Source of the DNA: Micromonospora purpureochromogenes
GTDB lineage: Bacteria; Actinomycetota; Actinomycetes; Mycobacteriales; Micromonosporaceae
Assembly: GCF_900091515.1 (NCBI RefSeq)
Contig: NZ_LT607410.1
Location: 4,650,001 to 4,714,000 of the forward strand
DNA length: 64,000 nucleotides
Reading direction: 5' to 3'
Below are positions 1-8,966 of the stretch, piece by piece. The notes under the pieces are model-generated. The model saw only the letters and a list, made by a program, of their open reading frames with translations. It had not been told where the DNA came from and did no database searches. Within the stretch, counting starts at the first letter, position 1. Each line of letters starts with the position of its first letter. Position numbers and translations under genes: made by a program.

Positions 1-479
1 AGCAGGGTGACCGTCCGGTCCTCCACCGCCGCGAGCAGGGAGTCCTGCTGGGTCTTGCTGAACCGGTGCACCTCGTCGATGAAGAGCACGGTCTGCGGTC
101 CGCCGGCGCGGCGCTGCCGGCGGGCGGTGTCGATGACCGCCCGGACGTCCTTGACCCCGGCGGAGAGCGCCGACATGGCGACGAACCGGCGGTCGGTGGC
201 CCGGGCCACCAGGTGCGCGATGGTGGTCTTGCCGCTGCCCGGCGGCCCCCACAGGATGACCGACATCGGGGCCCCGCCGCCGACCAGCTGGCGCAGCGGC
301 GCACCGGGCGCGAGCAGGTGGTCCTGCCCGACCAGCTCGTCGATGCTGGCGGGGCGCATCCGGACGGGCAGGGGCGAATCCTCCCCGACCGCCGTGAAGC
401 CGTCGACACCGCTCGGACCCGCGGGGGCGCTGGGCGCCGCGGCGGGTTCACCGAGGGAGAAGAGGGCGTCGGAGTCCAT
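1..479 (-). CDS. rarA: Replication-associated recombination protein A, AAA+ ATPase (N-terminal part, cut by window edge)
   Basis: This is the first 159 codons of a RarA/MgsA-family AAA+ ATPase, which acts at stalled replication forks and is related to clamp-loader and RuvB-type ATPases. The start is the ATG at 479, reading [11 protein letters not shown] disordered Ala/Pro-rich leader is followed by the typical [11 protein letters not shown] motif near residues 42-52, a Walker A motif GPPGSGKTT near 78-86, and a Walker B motif VLFIDEVHR near 131-139. The C-terminal helical tetramerisation domain lies beyond the window. It reads in the same direction as aspS, a usual actinobacterial neighbour. 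Family assignment is firm; only the full length is unseen. Confidence 0.93.
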   Translation of the reverse strand, partial: MDSDALFSLGEPAAAPSAPAGPSGVDGFTAVGEDSPLPVRMRPASIDELVGQDHLLAPGAPLRQLVGGGAPMSVILWGPPGSGKTTIAHLVARATDRRFVAMSALSAGVKDVRAVIDTARRQRRAGGPQTVLFIDEVHRFSKTQQDSLLAAVEDRTVTL

Positions 480-554
480 CACGAAGACAGTACCGGGCTC
501 GGCCCGCTGCGCCGGAATCGCGCCGCGGGCCGAGCCCGTCCTGATCCGTTGCGG

Positions 555-767
555 TCAGCCGCGACCCGGCCGCCGACCGCGGTACCAGCGACCGCCGCCG
601 CCACCGCCCGGGCCTCGGCCGACCCCGGCGAGGTAGAGGGAGAGCAGCAGCAGGCCCAGCATCAGCAGGGTGTGCACGTTGAAGAGGTCGGGGGCGCCGA
701 AGTTGGTGTCCAGCAGATCGATCAGCAACGCGAAGCCGAATACGATCGCGGCGAGAATGGCGAGCAT
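555..767 (-). CDS. Small membrane protein, unknown function
   Basis: This 70-residue protein has two predicted membrane helices, at about residues 3-20 and 31-48, followed by a Gly/Arg-rich basic tail likely to be cytoplasmic. The ATG at 767 is preceded by a good ribosome binding site (GGAGGACAACG then ATG), which supports a real gene. It lies 75 bases upstream of rarA on the same strand and may be co-transcribed with it. I do not recognise a characterised family; small two-helix proteins of this sort are common in Micromonospora. Confidence 0.7.
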   Translation of the reverse strand: MLAILAAIVFGFALLIDLLDTNFGAPDLFNVHTLLMLGLLLLSLYLAGVGRGPGGGGGGRWYRGRRPGRG

Positions 768-882
768 CGTTGTCCTCCGGTGGGGGTTCCCAGTAGGTCA
801 GCGCGGGATGTACCCAATCGGTCGGCTCGTCAATCTCCACCGTGGAATGGGCTGCGCCCGGGCCGCGTTCTAGGCTGGGCGG

Positions 883-1622
883 GTGATCATGGCCGACCAG
901 GAGTTGACGGGCCGCGCGGCCCTCCTCGCCGCCACCGACCACCATCCGTACGCGCGGCACGCGCTGTGGCGGGGCGCGGAGCCCCGCGGCTGGCGGCGCG
1001 ACGGCGCGGTGGCCTGGTTGCTGTCGTCCGGGCCGGGCCCGGCGGGCGGCGCGATCGGGGCGCCGGGGCCGGCGATGGACGTCTTCACCGACCTCGCCGC
1101 CGCCGGCGCGGTCGGCGCCGGGCAGTGGCTGCACCTGCCCCGGACCAGCCCGGAAGCCCTCGGCGGCCGGCTGACCGTGGCCCGGCACGACGAGTGGGAC
1201 TTTCTCTGGACCACCACCGCCCCACCACGCCAACCGGATGAGGACCGGGTGGTACGCCTGGCGAGGCCGACCATCCGGCGCTGGGCGCGCTGATCGAGTC
1301 GTCCTTCCCCAGCACCACCTCGCGCCCCGGCGACCCGCGCATCGTCGACTGGTACGGCATCCGTGACGGCGACCGGCTCGTCGCCTGCGGCGCGGACCGC
1401 AGCCGGGGCGACGTCGGCTTCCTGGCCGGGCTGACCGTGGCGCCGGACCGGCGGGGCCGGGGCCTCGGCGCGGCCCTGACCGCCGGGATGGCCCGGGCGC
1501 TGGCCGCCCGCTACGACCACGTGGCGCTCGGCGTCTACACCGACAACGTGGGGGCGATCCGGCTCTACCGGCGGCTCGGCTTCACCGGCACCCTCGCCCG
1601 CAGTTCGGTGCACCTGGCCTGA
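883..1622 (+). pseudogene. GNAT-family N-acetyltransferase, interrupted by one apparent frameshift
   Basis: Two partial reading frames together make one GNAT protein of about 245 residues. The first starts at GTG 883 (or ATG 889) and runs to a stop at 1293. The second carries the acetyl-CoA-binding core VAPDRRGRGLGAAL and the C-terminal GNAT signature LYRRLGF, and ends at 1622. They join near 1258-1265 if one G is restored to the run reading ctggcgaggcc, which would give continuous LAEADHPALG. This looks like a single-base loss, either a true frameshift mutation or a consensus error. Similar one-base indels occur elsewhere in the window. The first half resembles the non-catalytic N-terminal domain of tandem GNAT proteins. 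Confidence 0.75.
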
Positions 1623-1665
1623 ACCGGGACGCCGGCGGCCCGCCGCTCCGGTCGGCAGTGGAGAC

Positions 1666-1782
1666 GGCCGGCCCGGTCGGCGCCGGAGGCGGTCGGCCCG
1701 GTCGGCGCCGGAGGCGGTCGGCCCGGTCGGCGCCGGAGGCGGTCGGCCCGGTCGGCGCCGGAGGCGGTCGGCCCGGTCGGCC
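1666..1782. repeat. 25-bp tandem repeat, about 4.6 copies
   Basis: A 25-base unit (GGTCGGCCCG GTCGGCGCCG, then GAGGC) is repeated head to tail. Units at 1691-1715, 1716-1740 and 1741-1765 are identical, a slightly diverged copy precedes them and a partial copy follows. The unit length is not a multiple of three and the array lies after the GNAT stop codon, so it is non-coding. Copy number is likely to vary between strains. Confidence 0.85.
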
Positions 1783-1822
1783 TGATACCTCAGAGGTATC
1801 AAGATGCCTCTGAGGTATCAGG
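1781..1822. terminator. Strong inverted repeat between convergent genes, candidate bidirectional terminator
   Basis: The 16-base arms 1781-1796 and 1807-1822 are perfectly complementary around a 10-base loop. The left arm also sits inside a 19-base palindrome, TGATACCTCAGAGGTATCA (1783-1801). The element lies between the convergent GNAT (+) and MFS (-) genes, which favours a bidirectional terminator. The fairly A/T-rich, highly symmetric inner palindrome could also be a protein binding site or a dispersed repeat. Confidence 0.6.
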
Positions 1823-1866
1823 CTCGGATGGAGGTCCGCCGCGACCGCAGATGGCGCGACGATCGG

Positions 1867-3292
1867 TCAGCGGACGGGCGCCGCCTCCCCGCCCCCGGGT
1901 CCGGCCGCCGGGACCGCCGCCTGACCGTCGGCCACCGGGCCGAAGTCGCCGGTCGGCCCGACCACACCGGGCTCGGCGGTGGACCCGGCCGCGCTCGATG
2001 CGGCCGTCGGCCCGACGACGTCCGGCCCGGCCGGGTCGGGGTCCGTCGCCGCGCCGGCCGCGCGCCCGGCGCGCCAGGCCGGCAGGTAGAGCGGGGCGGC
2101 CACGGCCAGCACCACGCCGCCCACCAGCATGGCCGTGGTGACGCTGTGGGTGTCGGCGAGGGCGGTGAGCAGCACCGCGCCGATCGCGAAGCCGGGCTGC
2201 CCGACCATCGAGTTCAGCGAGATCACGCTGGGTCCGGTACGGCCCGTCGACCTGCCGGTGCAGCAGACCGGTGTGCAGCGGGTTCGAGGCGCCGTGCACG
2301 GTGTAGCAGGCCAGGTAGGCGACCAGCACGCCGACCGGGCCGGCGAACAGCCCCATGCCGACCACCGTCACGCCCTGGACGATCCGCAGCAGCGCGGCGG
2401 CGGGCGCGGCGCCCAGCCAGCGCAGCAGCAGCGGGGTCAGCGCCGCGCCCGCCGCCGCGGTGAGCCACGCCGCCGAGCTGGCCGGCCCGAGCAGCGCCGC
2501 CGCCCGCTCGGGATTGCCGACCACCTCGGCGAGGCGGACCGGCAGCAGCGACTCGAACGTCACCATGCCGAAGCCCCAGAACAGCTCGACGGCGACCAGG
2601 GCGAGCAGCACCCGGGAGCGGCGCAGCAGGCCGAAGGCCTGGCCCACCATCCGGGGCGCCTCGACGACGGAGGCGCGCAGCGCGCCGGCGCCCTTGGCCG
2701 GGCCGGTCTCGACCAGCAGGAGCAGCAGGGCCGCCAGGGCCACCGCCTGCAGGGCGATGGCGACCAGGACCGGCACGGTGAGGGCGCTGACCGGCCCGAC
2801 CGGGCCGAGGGCGATCAGGCCACCGCTGAGCAGCGCCCCGGCCGCGATGGTCACGCCGGAGACGGTGCCGGCGAAGCCGAGGCCGGCCTCGTACTCGGCC
2901 TTGGGGTCGGCGGCGAGGGTGGCGTCGACGTACCAGGACTCCAGGGGGCCGCTGTCGAGCGCCCGGTAAACGCCCTGCAACGCCCAGACCAGGAAGAACA
3001 GCGCGAAGGAGTCGGCTACCGCGAAGAGCCCGAGCGAGACCAGGCTCAGCGTCCAGGCGGCGACCAGCACGGGCTTACGGCCGAGGGCGTCGGCCAGGCC
3101 GCCGGTGGGCAGCTCCAGCGCGAGCACCACCAGCCCCTGCGCGATGGAGACCAGGCCGATCTCGGACAGCGACAGGCCGCGTTCCTGCATCAGCAGGATC
3201 ATCACCGGGATCGTCAGACCGGTGGGCAGCCAGCGCAGGCCGTAGAGGGTGAGGTAGCGGAACCGGACCTGGCGTACGGACAGCGCGCTCAT
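1867..3292 (-). pseudogene. Major facilitator superfamily transporter, interrupted by one apparent frameshift
   Basis: The first part (ATG 3292) reads as a classic MFS drug-efflux-type protein with multiple hydrophobic helices and the loop 2-3 motif GGLADALGRKP. The frame breaks near 2230-2232, where a run of three C on the coding strand seems to carry one extra base. Beyond it the neighbouring frame continues in register (SLNSMVGQPGFAIGAVLLTAL) to a stop at 1867, giving about 475 residues in total. The start codon overlaps the ArsR stop by four bases (ATGA), so the two genes form an operon and the pump is probably controlled by that regulator. Whether the break is genuine or a sequence error cannot be told here. 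Confidence 0.75.
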
Positions 3293-3882
3293 CGCCGGCC
3301 CTCCAGCATCGGGTAGCCGGCGAGGAAGAGGTGCACCGGCTCGGCGCCGGGCGCGGCCGGGTCCGCCTCGTCGTGGTACCGCTGCATGACCTGCCACACC
3401 TCGGCCTTCAGCGCCTCCATCCGGTCCGGCGGGATGACCATGAAGATGTCGCCCATGCCGAAGGCGTCCCGCCAGGCCGGCGACCACTCGCGCTCGACGG
3501 CCAGCCACTGCTCGGCCCGCTCGACCAGCAGGCGTACCTGGTCGCCGTGGATCCACTGGATCGCCGCCCGGGCGTCCGGGTCGTCGTCGAAGTCGGTTGG
3601 CTCCCAGCTGGTGACGTCGTGCGCGGCCTGCCACCAGCGCTGCCGCCCGCTGCCCCGGTCGGGGTCCTCGGCGACCAGCCCGACCTCGGCGAGCTGGCGC
3701 AGGTGGTAGCTGGTCGCGCCGGTGTTGGTGTCGAGCAGCTCGGCCAGCGTCGTGGCGGTGGCCGGCCCGGTCGTGCGCAGCGCGCCGAGCAGTCGCATCC
3801 GCAGCGGGTGCGCCAGCACCCGGACCTGCCGGTGGTTGAGCCGGACCTCACGTGGTGCGGCGGCGTTCTCGTCGTTCCCCAT
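3289..3882 (-). CDS. ArsR-family winged-helix transcriptional regulator
   Basis: This 197-residue protein has an N-terminal ArsR-type winged helix: the segment beginning HPLRMRLLGALR is followed by a recognition helix around NTGATSYHLRQLAEVGLV. A C-terminal extension of about 110 residues carries no metal-binding cysteine cluster, so it is probably a small-molecule or physiological sensor rather than an arsenic or metal sensor. I chose ATG 3882 (MGNDEN) over the upstream ATG 3918 because the latter would place the start inside the operator palindrome. It is followed with a 4-base overlap by the MFS gene. Two 17-base palindromes directly upstream suggest autoregulation. Confidence 0.85.
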   Translation of the reverse strand: MGNDENAAAPREVRLNHRQVRVLAHPLRMRLLGALRTTGPATATTLAELLDTNTGATSYHLRQLAEVGLVAEDPDRGSGRQRWWQAAHDVTSWEPTDFDDDPDARAAIQWIHGDQVRLLVERAEQWLAVEREWSPAWRDAFGMGDIFMVIPPDRMEALKAEVWQVMQRYHDEADPAAPGAEPVHLFLAGYPMLEGRR

Positions 3883-3885
3883 GAC

Positions 3886-3928
3886 TGCACAATATCTGTG
3901 CACACTTTCTCTGCACAATAGCTGTGCA
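3886..3928. promoter_or_regulatory. Paired palindromic operators TGCACA-N5-TGTGCA upstream of arsR-MFS
   Basis: Two copies of the same 17-base dyad are present: TGCACA-ATATC-TGTGCA at 3886-3902 and TGCACA-ATAGC-TGTGCA at 3912-3928. Their centres are 26 bases apart. The first begins 4 bases upstream of the chosen ArsR start codon, where repressor binding would block transcription or initiation. Identity of the half-sites and spacing makes chance unlikely; the link to the adjacent ArsR is inference. Confidence 0.7.
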
Positions 3929-3939
3929 GAGAAAGTGTG
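3901..3939. terminator. Perfect 17-bp hairpin downstream of the reductase gene, overlapping the second operator
   Basis: Arms 3901-3917 and 3923-3939 are perfectly complementary around the loop ATAGC. The hairpin lies 28 bases past the stop of the reductase gene (3967) and so is placed as its terminator. The inner part of the stem is the second ArsR operator dyad, so one sequence appears to serve both roles. Confidence 0.65.
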
Positions 3940-3966
3940 CGTCAGCGTGGCGGGAGCGGGTCGGGG

Positions 3967-4779
3967 TCAGGCCGCGAGGAGTTCGGTGACGCCGCGCAGC
4001 CGGGTCCGCAGCAGCGCGGCGGCGCGCGAGGAGTCCAGCCGTACGTCGGTGGGGCGGACCACCCCGGCGGCCGTACCCGTGGTGGTCTTCATGCCGGCCG
4101 GGTCCAGCCCGAACCGGTCGGCCACCAGCAGCCCGAGCCCGGTCCGGCTGACCGCCTCCGGACCGGCGACGTTGAGCGGGCCGGCGTAGTCGCCGTCGAC
4201 CAGTTCGAGGACGGCGTCGGCCAGGTCGGTGACGTCGACCGGGCAGCGCAGCTCGTCGGTGAAGAGGGTGGCCCGGCCGGCGATCGCGTCCCGGCAGAGC
4301 TGGATCTGCTTGCTCCCCTCCCCCACGATCAGCGAGGTCCGCACCAGCACGGCGCTCGGGTCGATCGCCCGCACGGCGGTCTCCGCCGCCGCCTTCGCCG
4401 CCCCGTACGGGTAGATCGGGGTGGGCGGTTCGTCGTCCAGATAGGGCGTCGGGCGCCCGGCGTGCAGCGCGTCGCTGGACAGGTGCACCAGCCGCACCCC
4501 CGCCTCGGCCGCCGCGTACGCGACGTGCGCCGCGCCGTCGGCGGTGACCGCCCAGTCGTCGTAGCGGTACGGGGTGCCCACCACGGCGGTCGGCCGGACC
4601 GCCGCGACCAGCCGGCGCACCGCCTCCCGGTCGGTCACGTCGAGCTGCCGGGTCGCCAGGCCGGGCAGCTCGACCGGGTTGGCGTGCCAGGTGCCCACCA
4701 CCGGCCGGCCCGCCGCGACCGCGCGCCGGCAGATCTCCCCGCCCAGGAAGCCACCGGCTCCCACCACGAGCAGCGTCAT
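3967..4779 (-). CDS. NAD-dependent sugar-nucleotide reductase-like SDR (RmlD-type)
   Basis: This 270-residue extended short-chain dehydrogenase resembles dTDP-4-dehydrorhamnose reductase. It shows the Rossmann motif GAGGFLG (residues 7-13), the HLSSD active-site strand (Ser101/Ser102), and the catalytic pair Tyr125-Gly-Ala-Ala-Lys129. The conserved GPLNVAGPE segment lies in the C-terminal substrate domain. The start is ATG 4779; upstream in-frame codons back to 4857 would run into the aspS terminator hairpin. No other rml genes adjoin it, so participation in rhamnose synthesis is not shown. The family covers several sugar-nucleotide and related reductases. Confidence 0.8.
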   Translation of the reverse strand: MTLLVVGAGGFLGGEICRRAVAAGRPVVGTWHANPVELPGLATRQLDVTDREAVRRLVAAVRPTAVVGTPYRYDDWAVTADGAAHVAYAAAEAGVRLVHLSSDALHAGRPTPYLDDEPPTPIYPYGAAKAAAETAVRAIDPSAVLVRTSLIVGEGSKQIQLCRDAIAGRATLFTDELRCPVDVTDLADAVLELVDGDYAGPLNVAGPEAVSRTGLGLLVADRFGLDPAGMKTTTGTAAGVVRPTDVRLDSSRAAALLRTRLRGVTELLAA

Positions 4780-4835
4780 CGCGTCCCCCGTCTCCCCGGC
4801 CCCGCCGACCGTCGCCCGCCCCAGGCGACGAAACG

Positions 4836-4874
4836 ACCGAGAGGTCCACGCCATCATGGCGCAGACCTCTCGGT
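4836..4874. terminator. Hairpin terminator downstream of aspS
   Basis: Perfect 11-base arms ACCGAGAGGTC (4836-4846) and its complement (4864-4874) enclose a second small stem, CGCCAT-C-ATGGCG (4849-4861). It starts 13 bases past the aspS stop and sits before the reductase gene on the same strand. There is no T-tract, as is usual in high-G+C actinomycetes. Confidence 0.75.
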
Positions 4875-4887
4875 GACGGGGGTCGGG

Positions 4888-6693
4888 TCAGACCGGGTCG
4901 GCCACCGGGGCGGCCGGGCCGGCGGTGCCGGCGTGCACGCCCGTCGGCGCCTTGGGCTTGGCGTCGATGCCGGCCTCGGTGCGCTGCTGGGCGGTGATCG
5001 GCGTCGGCGCGCCGGTCAGCGGGTCGAAGCCGCCCCGGGTCTTCGGGAAGGCGATGACCTCGCGGATGGAGTCCGCGCCGGCGAGCAGCATGCAGACCCG
5101 GTCCCAGCCGAACGCGATGCCGCCGTGCGGCGGGGCGCCGTACTTGAAGGCCTCCAGCAGGAAGCCGAACTTGTCCTGCCCCTCCTCCGGGGTGATGCCG
5201 AGCAGGTCGAAGACCCGCTTCTGCACGTCGCCCCGGTGGATACGGATCGAGCCGCCACCGATCTCGTTGCCGTTGCAGACGATGTCGTACGCGTAGGCCA
5301 GCGCCCGGTCCGGCGCCTCCTCGAAGCGATCCACCCACTCGGCGTTCGGGGAGGTGAACGGGTGGTGCACGGCCGTCCAGCCGCCCTCGTCGGTGCGCTC
5401 GAACATCGGCGCGTCGACCACCCAGCAGAACGCCCAGGCGCTCTCGTCGATCAGGCCGGCCCGCTTGGCGATCTCGATCCGGGCCGCGCCGAGCAGCTCC
5501 TGCGCCTCGCGGGTGTTGGTGCTGGCGGCGAAGAAGACCGCGTCGCCCGGCTTGGCGCCGACGGCGTCGGCGAGCCCGCCCAGGTGCTCGGCGGAGAGGT
5601 TCTTCGCCACCGGGCCGCGCGCCTCGCCGGTCTCGGCGTCGAGCACCACGTACGCCAGGCCCCGCGCGCCGCGCGCCTTGGCCCAGTCCTGCCAGCCGTC
5701 CAGCTCCTTGCGGCTCTGCGCGGCACCGCCCGGCATGACCACCGCGCCGACGTACCCGCCGGCGTCGATCGCGCCGGCGAAGACCCGGAACTCGGTGCCG
5801 CGCAGGTAGTCGGTCAGCTCGGTCAGCTCGACGCCGTAGCGCAGGTCCGGCTTGTCGGAGCCGTACCGGGCCATCGCGTCGTGCCAGGTGATCCGCGGGA
5901 TCGGCCGGGAGATCTCGTGCCCGGCCAGGTCCTTCCAGAGCGCCGACACGATCGCCTCGCCGAGGTCGATCACGTCGTCCTCGGTGACGAAGGACATCTC
6001 GATGTCGAGCTGGGTGAACTCCGGCTGCCGGTCGGCGCGGAAGTCCTCGTCGCGGTAGCAGCGGGCGATCTGGTAGTACCGCTCCATGCCGCCGACCATC
6101 AGCAGCTGCTTGAACAGCTGCGGCGACTGCGGCAGCGCGTACCAGCTGCCGGGCTGGAGCCGGACCGGCACCAGGAAGTCGCGGGCGCCCTCGGGGGTGG
6201 ACCGGGTCAGCGTGGGGGTCTCGATCTCCAGGAAGTCCCGCTCGTGCAGCACCCCCCGGGCGAGCTGGTTGGCGCGCGAGCGCAGCCGCATCGCGTTGGC
6301 CGGGCCGCTGCGCCGCAGGTCCAGGTAGCGGTACTTGAGCCGGATGTCGTCGCCGGCCTCGACCTGGTCGTCGACCGGCAGCGGCAGCGGGGCCGCCTCG
6401 GAGAGCACCTCCAGCTCGGTGGCGGTCACCTCGATCTCGCCGGTGGGCAGCTCCGGGTTCTCGTTGCCCTCGGGCCGGCGGGTCACCTCGCCGGTGACCC
6501 GGACGCAGAACTCGTTGCGCAGCGCGTGCGCGTCCTCCTCGCGGAAGACCACCTGGACGACGCCGGAGCCGTCGCGCAGGTCGACGAAGATGACACCGCC
6601 GTGGTCGCGCCGGCGGGCCACCCACCCGGCGAGCGTCACCGTGGTGCCGGCGTCCGTCGCGCGCAGGCTGCCGGCGTCATGGGTACGGATCAC
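4888..6693 (-). CDS. aspS: Aspartyl-tRNA synthetase
   Basis: This 601-residue class II synthetase charges tRNA-Asp with aspartate in the cytoplasm. It has the N-terminal OB-fold anticodon-binding domain ([19 protein letters not shown]), class II motif 2 ([17 protein letters not shown]), the bacterial GAD insertion domain in the middle, and motif 3 near the C-terminus (GIAFGWDR). Length is normal for bacterial AspRS. The start is GTG 6693 (GTG-ATC-CGT-ACC-CAT), giving the conserved N-terminus [10 protein letters not shown]. Actinobacteria often lack AsnRS and use a non-discriminating AspRS with GatCAB; whether this one is non-discriminating cannot be read safely from sequence. Confidence 0.97.
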   Translation of the reverse strand: MIRTHDAGSLRATDAGTTVTLAGWVARRRDHGGVIFVDLRDGSGVVQVVFREEDAHALRNEFCVRVTGEVTRRPEGNENPELPTGEIEVTATELEVLSEAAPLPLPVDDQVEAGDDIRLKYRYLDLRRSGPANAMRLRSRANQLARGVLHERDFLEIETPTLTRSTPEGARDFLVPVRLQPGSWYALPQSPQLFKQLLMVGGMERYYQIARCYRDEDFRADRQPEFTQLDIEMSFVTEDDVIDLGEAIVSALWKDLAGHEISRPIPRITWHDAMARYGSDKPDLRYGVELTELTDYLRGTEFRVFAGAIDAGGYVGAVVMPGGAAQSRKELDGWQDWAKARGARGLAYVVLDAETGEARGPVAKNLSAEHLGGLADAVGAKPGDAVFFAASTNTREAQELLGAARIEIAKRAGLIDESAWAFCWVVDAPMFERTDEGGWTAVHHPFTSPNAEWVDRFEEAPDRALAYAYDIVCNGNEIGGGSIRIHRGDVQKRVFDLLGITPEEGQDKFGFLLEAFKYGAPPHGGIAFGWDRVCMLLAGADSIREVIAFPKTRGGFDPLTGAPTPITAQQRTEAGIDAKPKAPTGVHAGTAGPAAPVADPV

Positions 6694-6822
6694 GACTTGC
6701 GTCTCCTCATCTGCGGTACACCTCTGCCCTCCGCATTCTGTCAGGCGGCCCGGTCACCCGATGCCACCGGGCGCGGTTGCCACCGCCGGCGGCACGCCCC
6801 GGTCGCGGTCCGCCCGCGTACG

Positions 6823-7458
6823 GTGTGGCGGGTGCGCGCCGTACCCCGTTGGGCCCTGCTCTCGTCCGCCGCCGCCCCGGTCTTCCTGATCGGCGGCTGG
6901 ACCCTCGCGGCGAGCCGCCAACCGGGCGGCTTCGACCAGGTCGGCGGCACGATCAGCGCGCTGGCGGCCCTCGACGCCGCGGACCGCTGGATCATGACCG
7001 TCGGCCTGCTCGGCCTGGGGCTGTGTCACTGCCTGACCGCGGCGGGGCTGCGCCCGCTCCGTCCCGCCGGCCGGCTGCTGCTCGCGCTCGGCGGGGTCGC
7101 CACCCTCGCCGTGTCGGCCTTCCCGCTGCCGGTGCAGCGGGGATCCTCCACCGCGCACGGCCTCAGCGCCGCGGTCGCGTTCGGCGCGCTCGCGCTCTGG
7201 CCGGCCCTGTCCGCTCACCGGCGCCGGGTACCCGCCGGCGCCGCCGGCCTGTCGGCCCGTCGGGGTACGGCCGCCGGGGCGCTGCTGCTGGCTCTGGTCG
7301 GCTGGTTCGTGGTGGAGTTGAGCAGCGGCGGCGCCCGGATCGGGCTGGCCGAGCGGGTGGCCGCCGGCGCGGAGGCGCTCTGCCCGCTGCTGGTGGTGCT
7401 GGCCCTCAGTCGGAGTCGGCGAGCAGCAGGTGGTGCACCCGCACCGGCCCCTCGGTGA
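6823..7458 (+). CDS. DUF998-family integral membrane protein
   Basis: The protein has about 210 residues and six predicted membrane helices with the DUF998 pattern: a first helix followed by a conserved Gly-rich loop (GGFDQVGGTIS), then several alternating helices. Start candidates are GTG 6823 and GTG 6832; neither has a strong Shine-Dalgarno sequence. It is divergent from aspS with 129 bases between starts. The function of DUF998 proteins is not established. Confidence 0.75.
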   Translation: MWRVRAVPRWALLSSAAAPVFLIGGWTLAASRQPGGFDQVGGTISALAALDAADRWIMTVGLLGLGLCHCLTAAGLRPLRPAGRLLLALGGVATLAVSAFPLPVQRGSSTAHGLSAAVAFGALALWPALSAHRRRVPAGAAGLSARRGTAAGALLLALVGWFVVELSSGGARIGLAERVAAGAEALCPLLVVLALSRSRRAAGGAPAPAPR

Positions 7459-7659
7459 GCCCCCGGGCCCGCTCCTCCACGGCCTGGTCGGCAGCGGCAC
7501 CCAGGCGGACGCGGGCGCCTCGGCGGGTGTCGCGGCGGCGTTCACCGGGCGGAACGTACCCCGGTCGGGGGCGGTCAGTCCGCCGGTCGACGCAGCCGGT
7601 GGCCGGTACGCGCGGAGCGGGCCGCCGGTCGCCCGGCGGCCCGCACGGCGAGCGGTGGA

Positions 7660-8718
7660 TCAGTAGACGCTGACGCCGTAGACGCTCAGCGCCTCCTTGA
7701 CCGGCTGGAAGTAGGTGGTGCCGCCGGTGGTGCAGTTGCCGCTGCCGCCGGAGGTGAGGCCCAGGGCGGTGCTGCCGGCGAAGAGGGAGCCGCCGCTGTC
7801 GCCGGGCTCGGCGCAGACGCTGGTCCGGATCAGACCATAGACCGACCCCTCGGCGTAGTTCACCGTGGCGTTGAGCGCCTGCACAGAGCCGCCGCGCACC
7901 CCGGTGGTGCTGCCGCTGCGGCGCACCGACTGGCCGACGTACGCGTCACCCGCGCCGGTGATGTCCTGCGAGGTTCCGTTGTAGAGGTAGACGCTGCCGG
8001 GGTGCGACAGGCTGGTGTTGCTGTACCGGACGATGCCGTAGTCGTTGCCCGGGAAGCTGGTGCCCGCACGCGGACCGATGTAGGTGGTCTGGCTGGAGTT
8101 GGTGTACCAGCTCGACGAGATGTTGGTGCAGTGACCGGCGGTCAGGAAGTAGTACGTGCCGGCGCTGTTGCGCACGTTGAAGCCGAGCGAGCAGCGACCG
8201 CCGCCGCCGGCGTAGATCGCCTGGCCACCGTTGATGCGGGTGCTGAGCACGCCGGCCTCGGCCTCGATCCGGACCGCGCCACCGGTGCGGGCGGCGGCGG
8301 CCTTGACCTGATCCAGCTTGGCGCCGGTGACGGTGCTGTCGACGGAGACCACCACCTGGTTGGTGGCGGGGTCGGTCCACCAGGCGGTGCCGGGGATCTT
8401 CGCGGACCGCTCCAGCTCGGCGGTGGCGGCCTTCAGCGTGGCGGCGCCCCGGGTGACGAGCTTCGGGGTGGCGCCGGCCGCGCGGACCTGGCGGGCGGCG
8501 GCGGCGTCGGTGACGGCGACAACCATGGCGCCGCTGGCGTCGGCGTACGCGCCGGCGGCACGGTCGCCGAGGCGGTCGGCCAGGCTGGCCGCGGCGTCGG
8601 GGGAGGCGGGCGAGGCGGGGGCGGCCTGGGCGGGGGCGCCGAGCAGCGCGCCGGTGGCCAGGGTGCCGGCCATGGCGACGGCGGCGATGCGGCGGAGCGA
8701 TGACCTCGTGGGTCGCAT
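7660..8718 (-). CDS. Secreted S1-family serine protease with propeptide (streptogrisin / alpha-lytic type)
   Basis: This is a 352-residue pre-pro-protease. Residues 1-32 form a signal peptide ending in AQA-AP. A propeptide of about 120-130 residues follows and acts as an intramolecular chaperone in this family. The catalytic domain begins near the [11 protein letters not shown] segment. The catalytic triad is His196 in TAGHC, Asp226 in GNDYGIVRY and Ser308 in EPGDSGGS. Paired cysteines (near RCSLGF/AGHC, VCAEPGD and GNCTT) fit the family disulphides. The ATG at 8718 follows GGAGGTTGTTAC. It is exported and faces a divergent secreted SGNH hydrolase. Confidence 0.93.
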   Translation of the reverse strand: MRPTRSSLRRIAAVAMAGTLATGALLGAPAQAAPASPASPDAAASLADRLGDRAAGAYADASGAMVVAVTDAAAARQVRAAGATPKLVTRGAATLKAATAELERSAKIPGTAWWTDPATNQVVVSVDSTVTGAKLDQVKAAAARTGGAVRIEAEAGVLSTRINGGQAIYAGGGGRCSLGFNVRNSAGTYYFLTAGHCTNISSSWYTNSSQTTYIGPRAGTSFPGNDYGIVRYSNTSLSHPGSVYLYNGTSQDITGAGDAYVGQSVRRSGSTTGVRGGSVQALNATVNYAEGSVYGLIRTSVCAEPGDSGGSLFAGSTALGLTSGGSGNCTTGGTTYFQPVKEALSVYGVSVY

Positions 8719-8966
8719 GTAACAACCTCCGGAAGGGGGTGACGGGTCGCGTCACGTCAACGCGCCCGGGGACAACCCGGCCGACCTGGGGAAACCGGCC
8801 GAGTGACTGAAGTATTCACATATTTAAGATCCTAAGCAAGACATGACTTTGCCCGAATTCACCCCGCCGCCCCATGTAACCCTGAAGCAACATTGTGGAC
8901 ACAGAAAGTGGTCTATACGATCTGGCCACCGCAGCACGCCGGCACCCGTGTGATCCGGAGGCCACC
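8719..8966. promoter_or_regulatory. Divergent promoter region of two secreted hydrolases
   Basis: These 248 bases separate two divergent secreted-enzyme genes. The middle (about 8805-8900) is markedly more A/T-rich than the rest of the window. A possible plus-strand promoter for the SGNH gene is TTGTGG (8893-8898) with TATACG (8914-8919); the 15-base spacing is short, so this is tentative. No clear palindromic operator was seen. Confidence 0.4.

Noticed and set aside
1666..1782. Tandem repeats as a CRISPR array
   Set aside because: Units are contiguous with no spacers and no cas genes are in the window.
3967..4779. Calling the reductase rfbD/rmlD
   Set aside because: The fold and catalytic residues fit, but there are no rhamnose pathway genes nearby and the family is broad.
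3937..6822. A very long open frame antisense to the reductase and aspS genes
   Set aside because: It is the complementary-strand shadow of high-G+C coding sequence; only its end (from 6823) encodes a plausible protein, the DUF998 membrane protein.
7418..7659. Open minus-strand frame whose tail reads like a natural C-terminus (VEERARGLTEGPVRVHHLLLADSD)
   Set aside because: It overlaps the 3' end of the DUF998 gene, has no usable start codon or ribosome binding site, and no family is recognised; at most it is a remnant.
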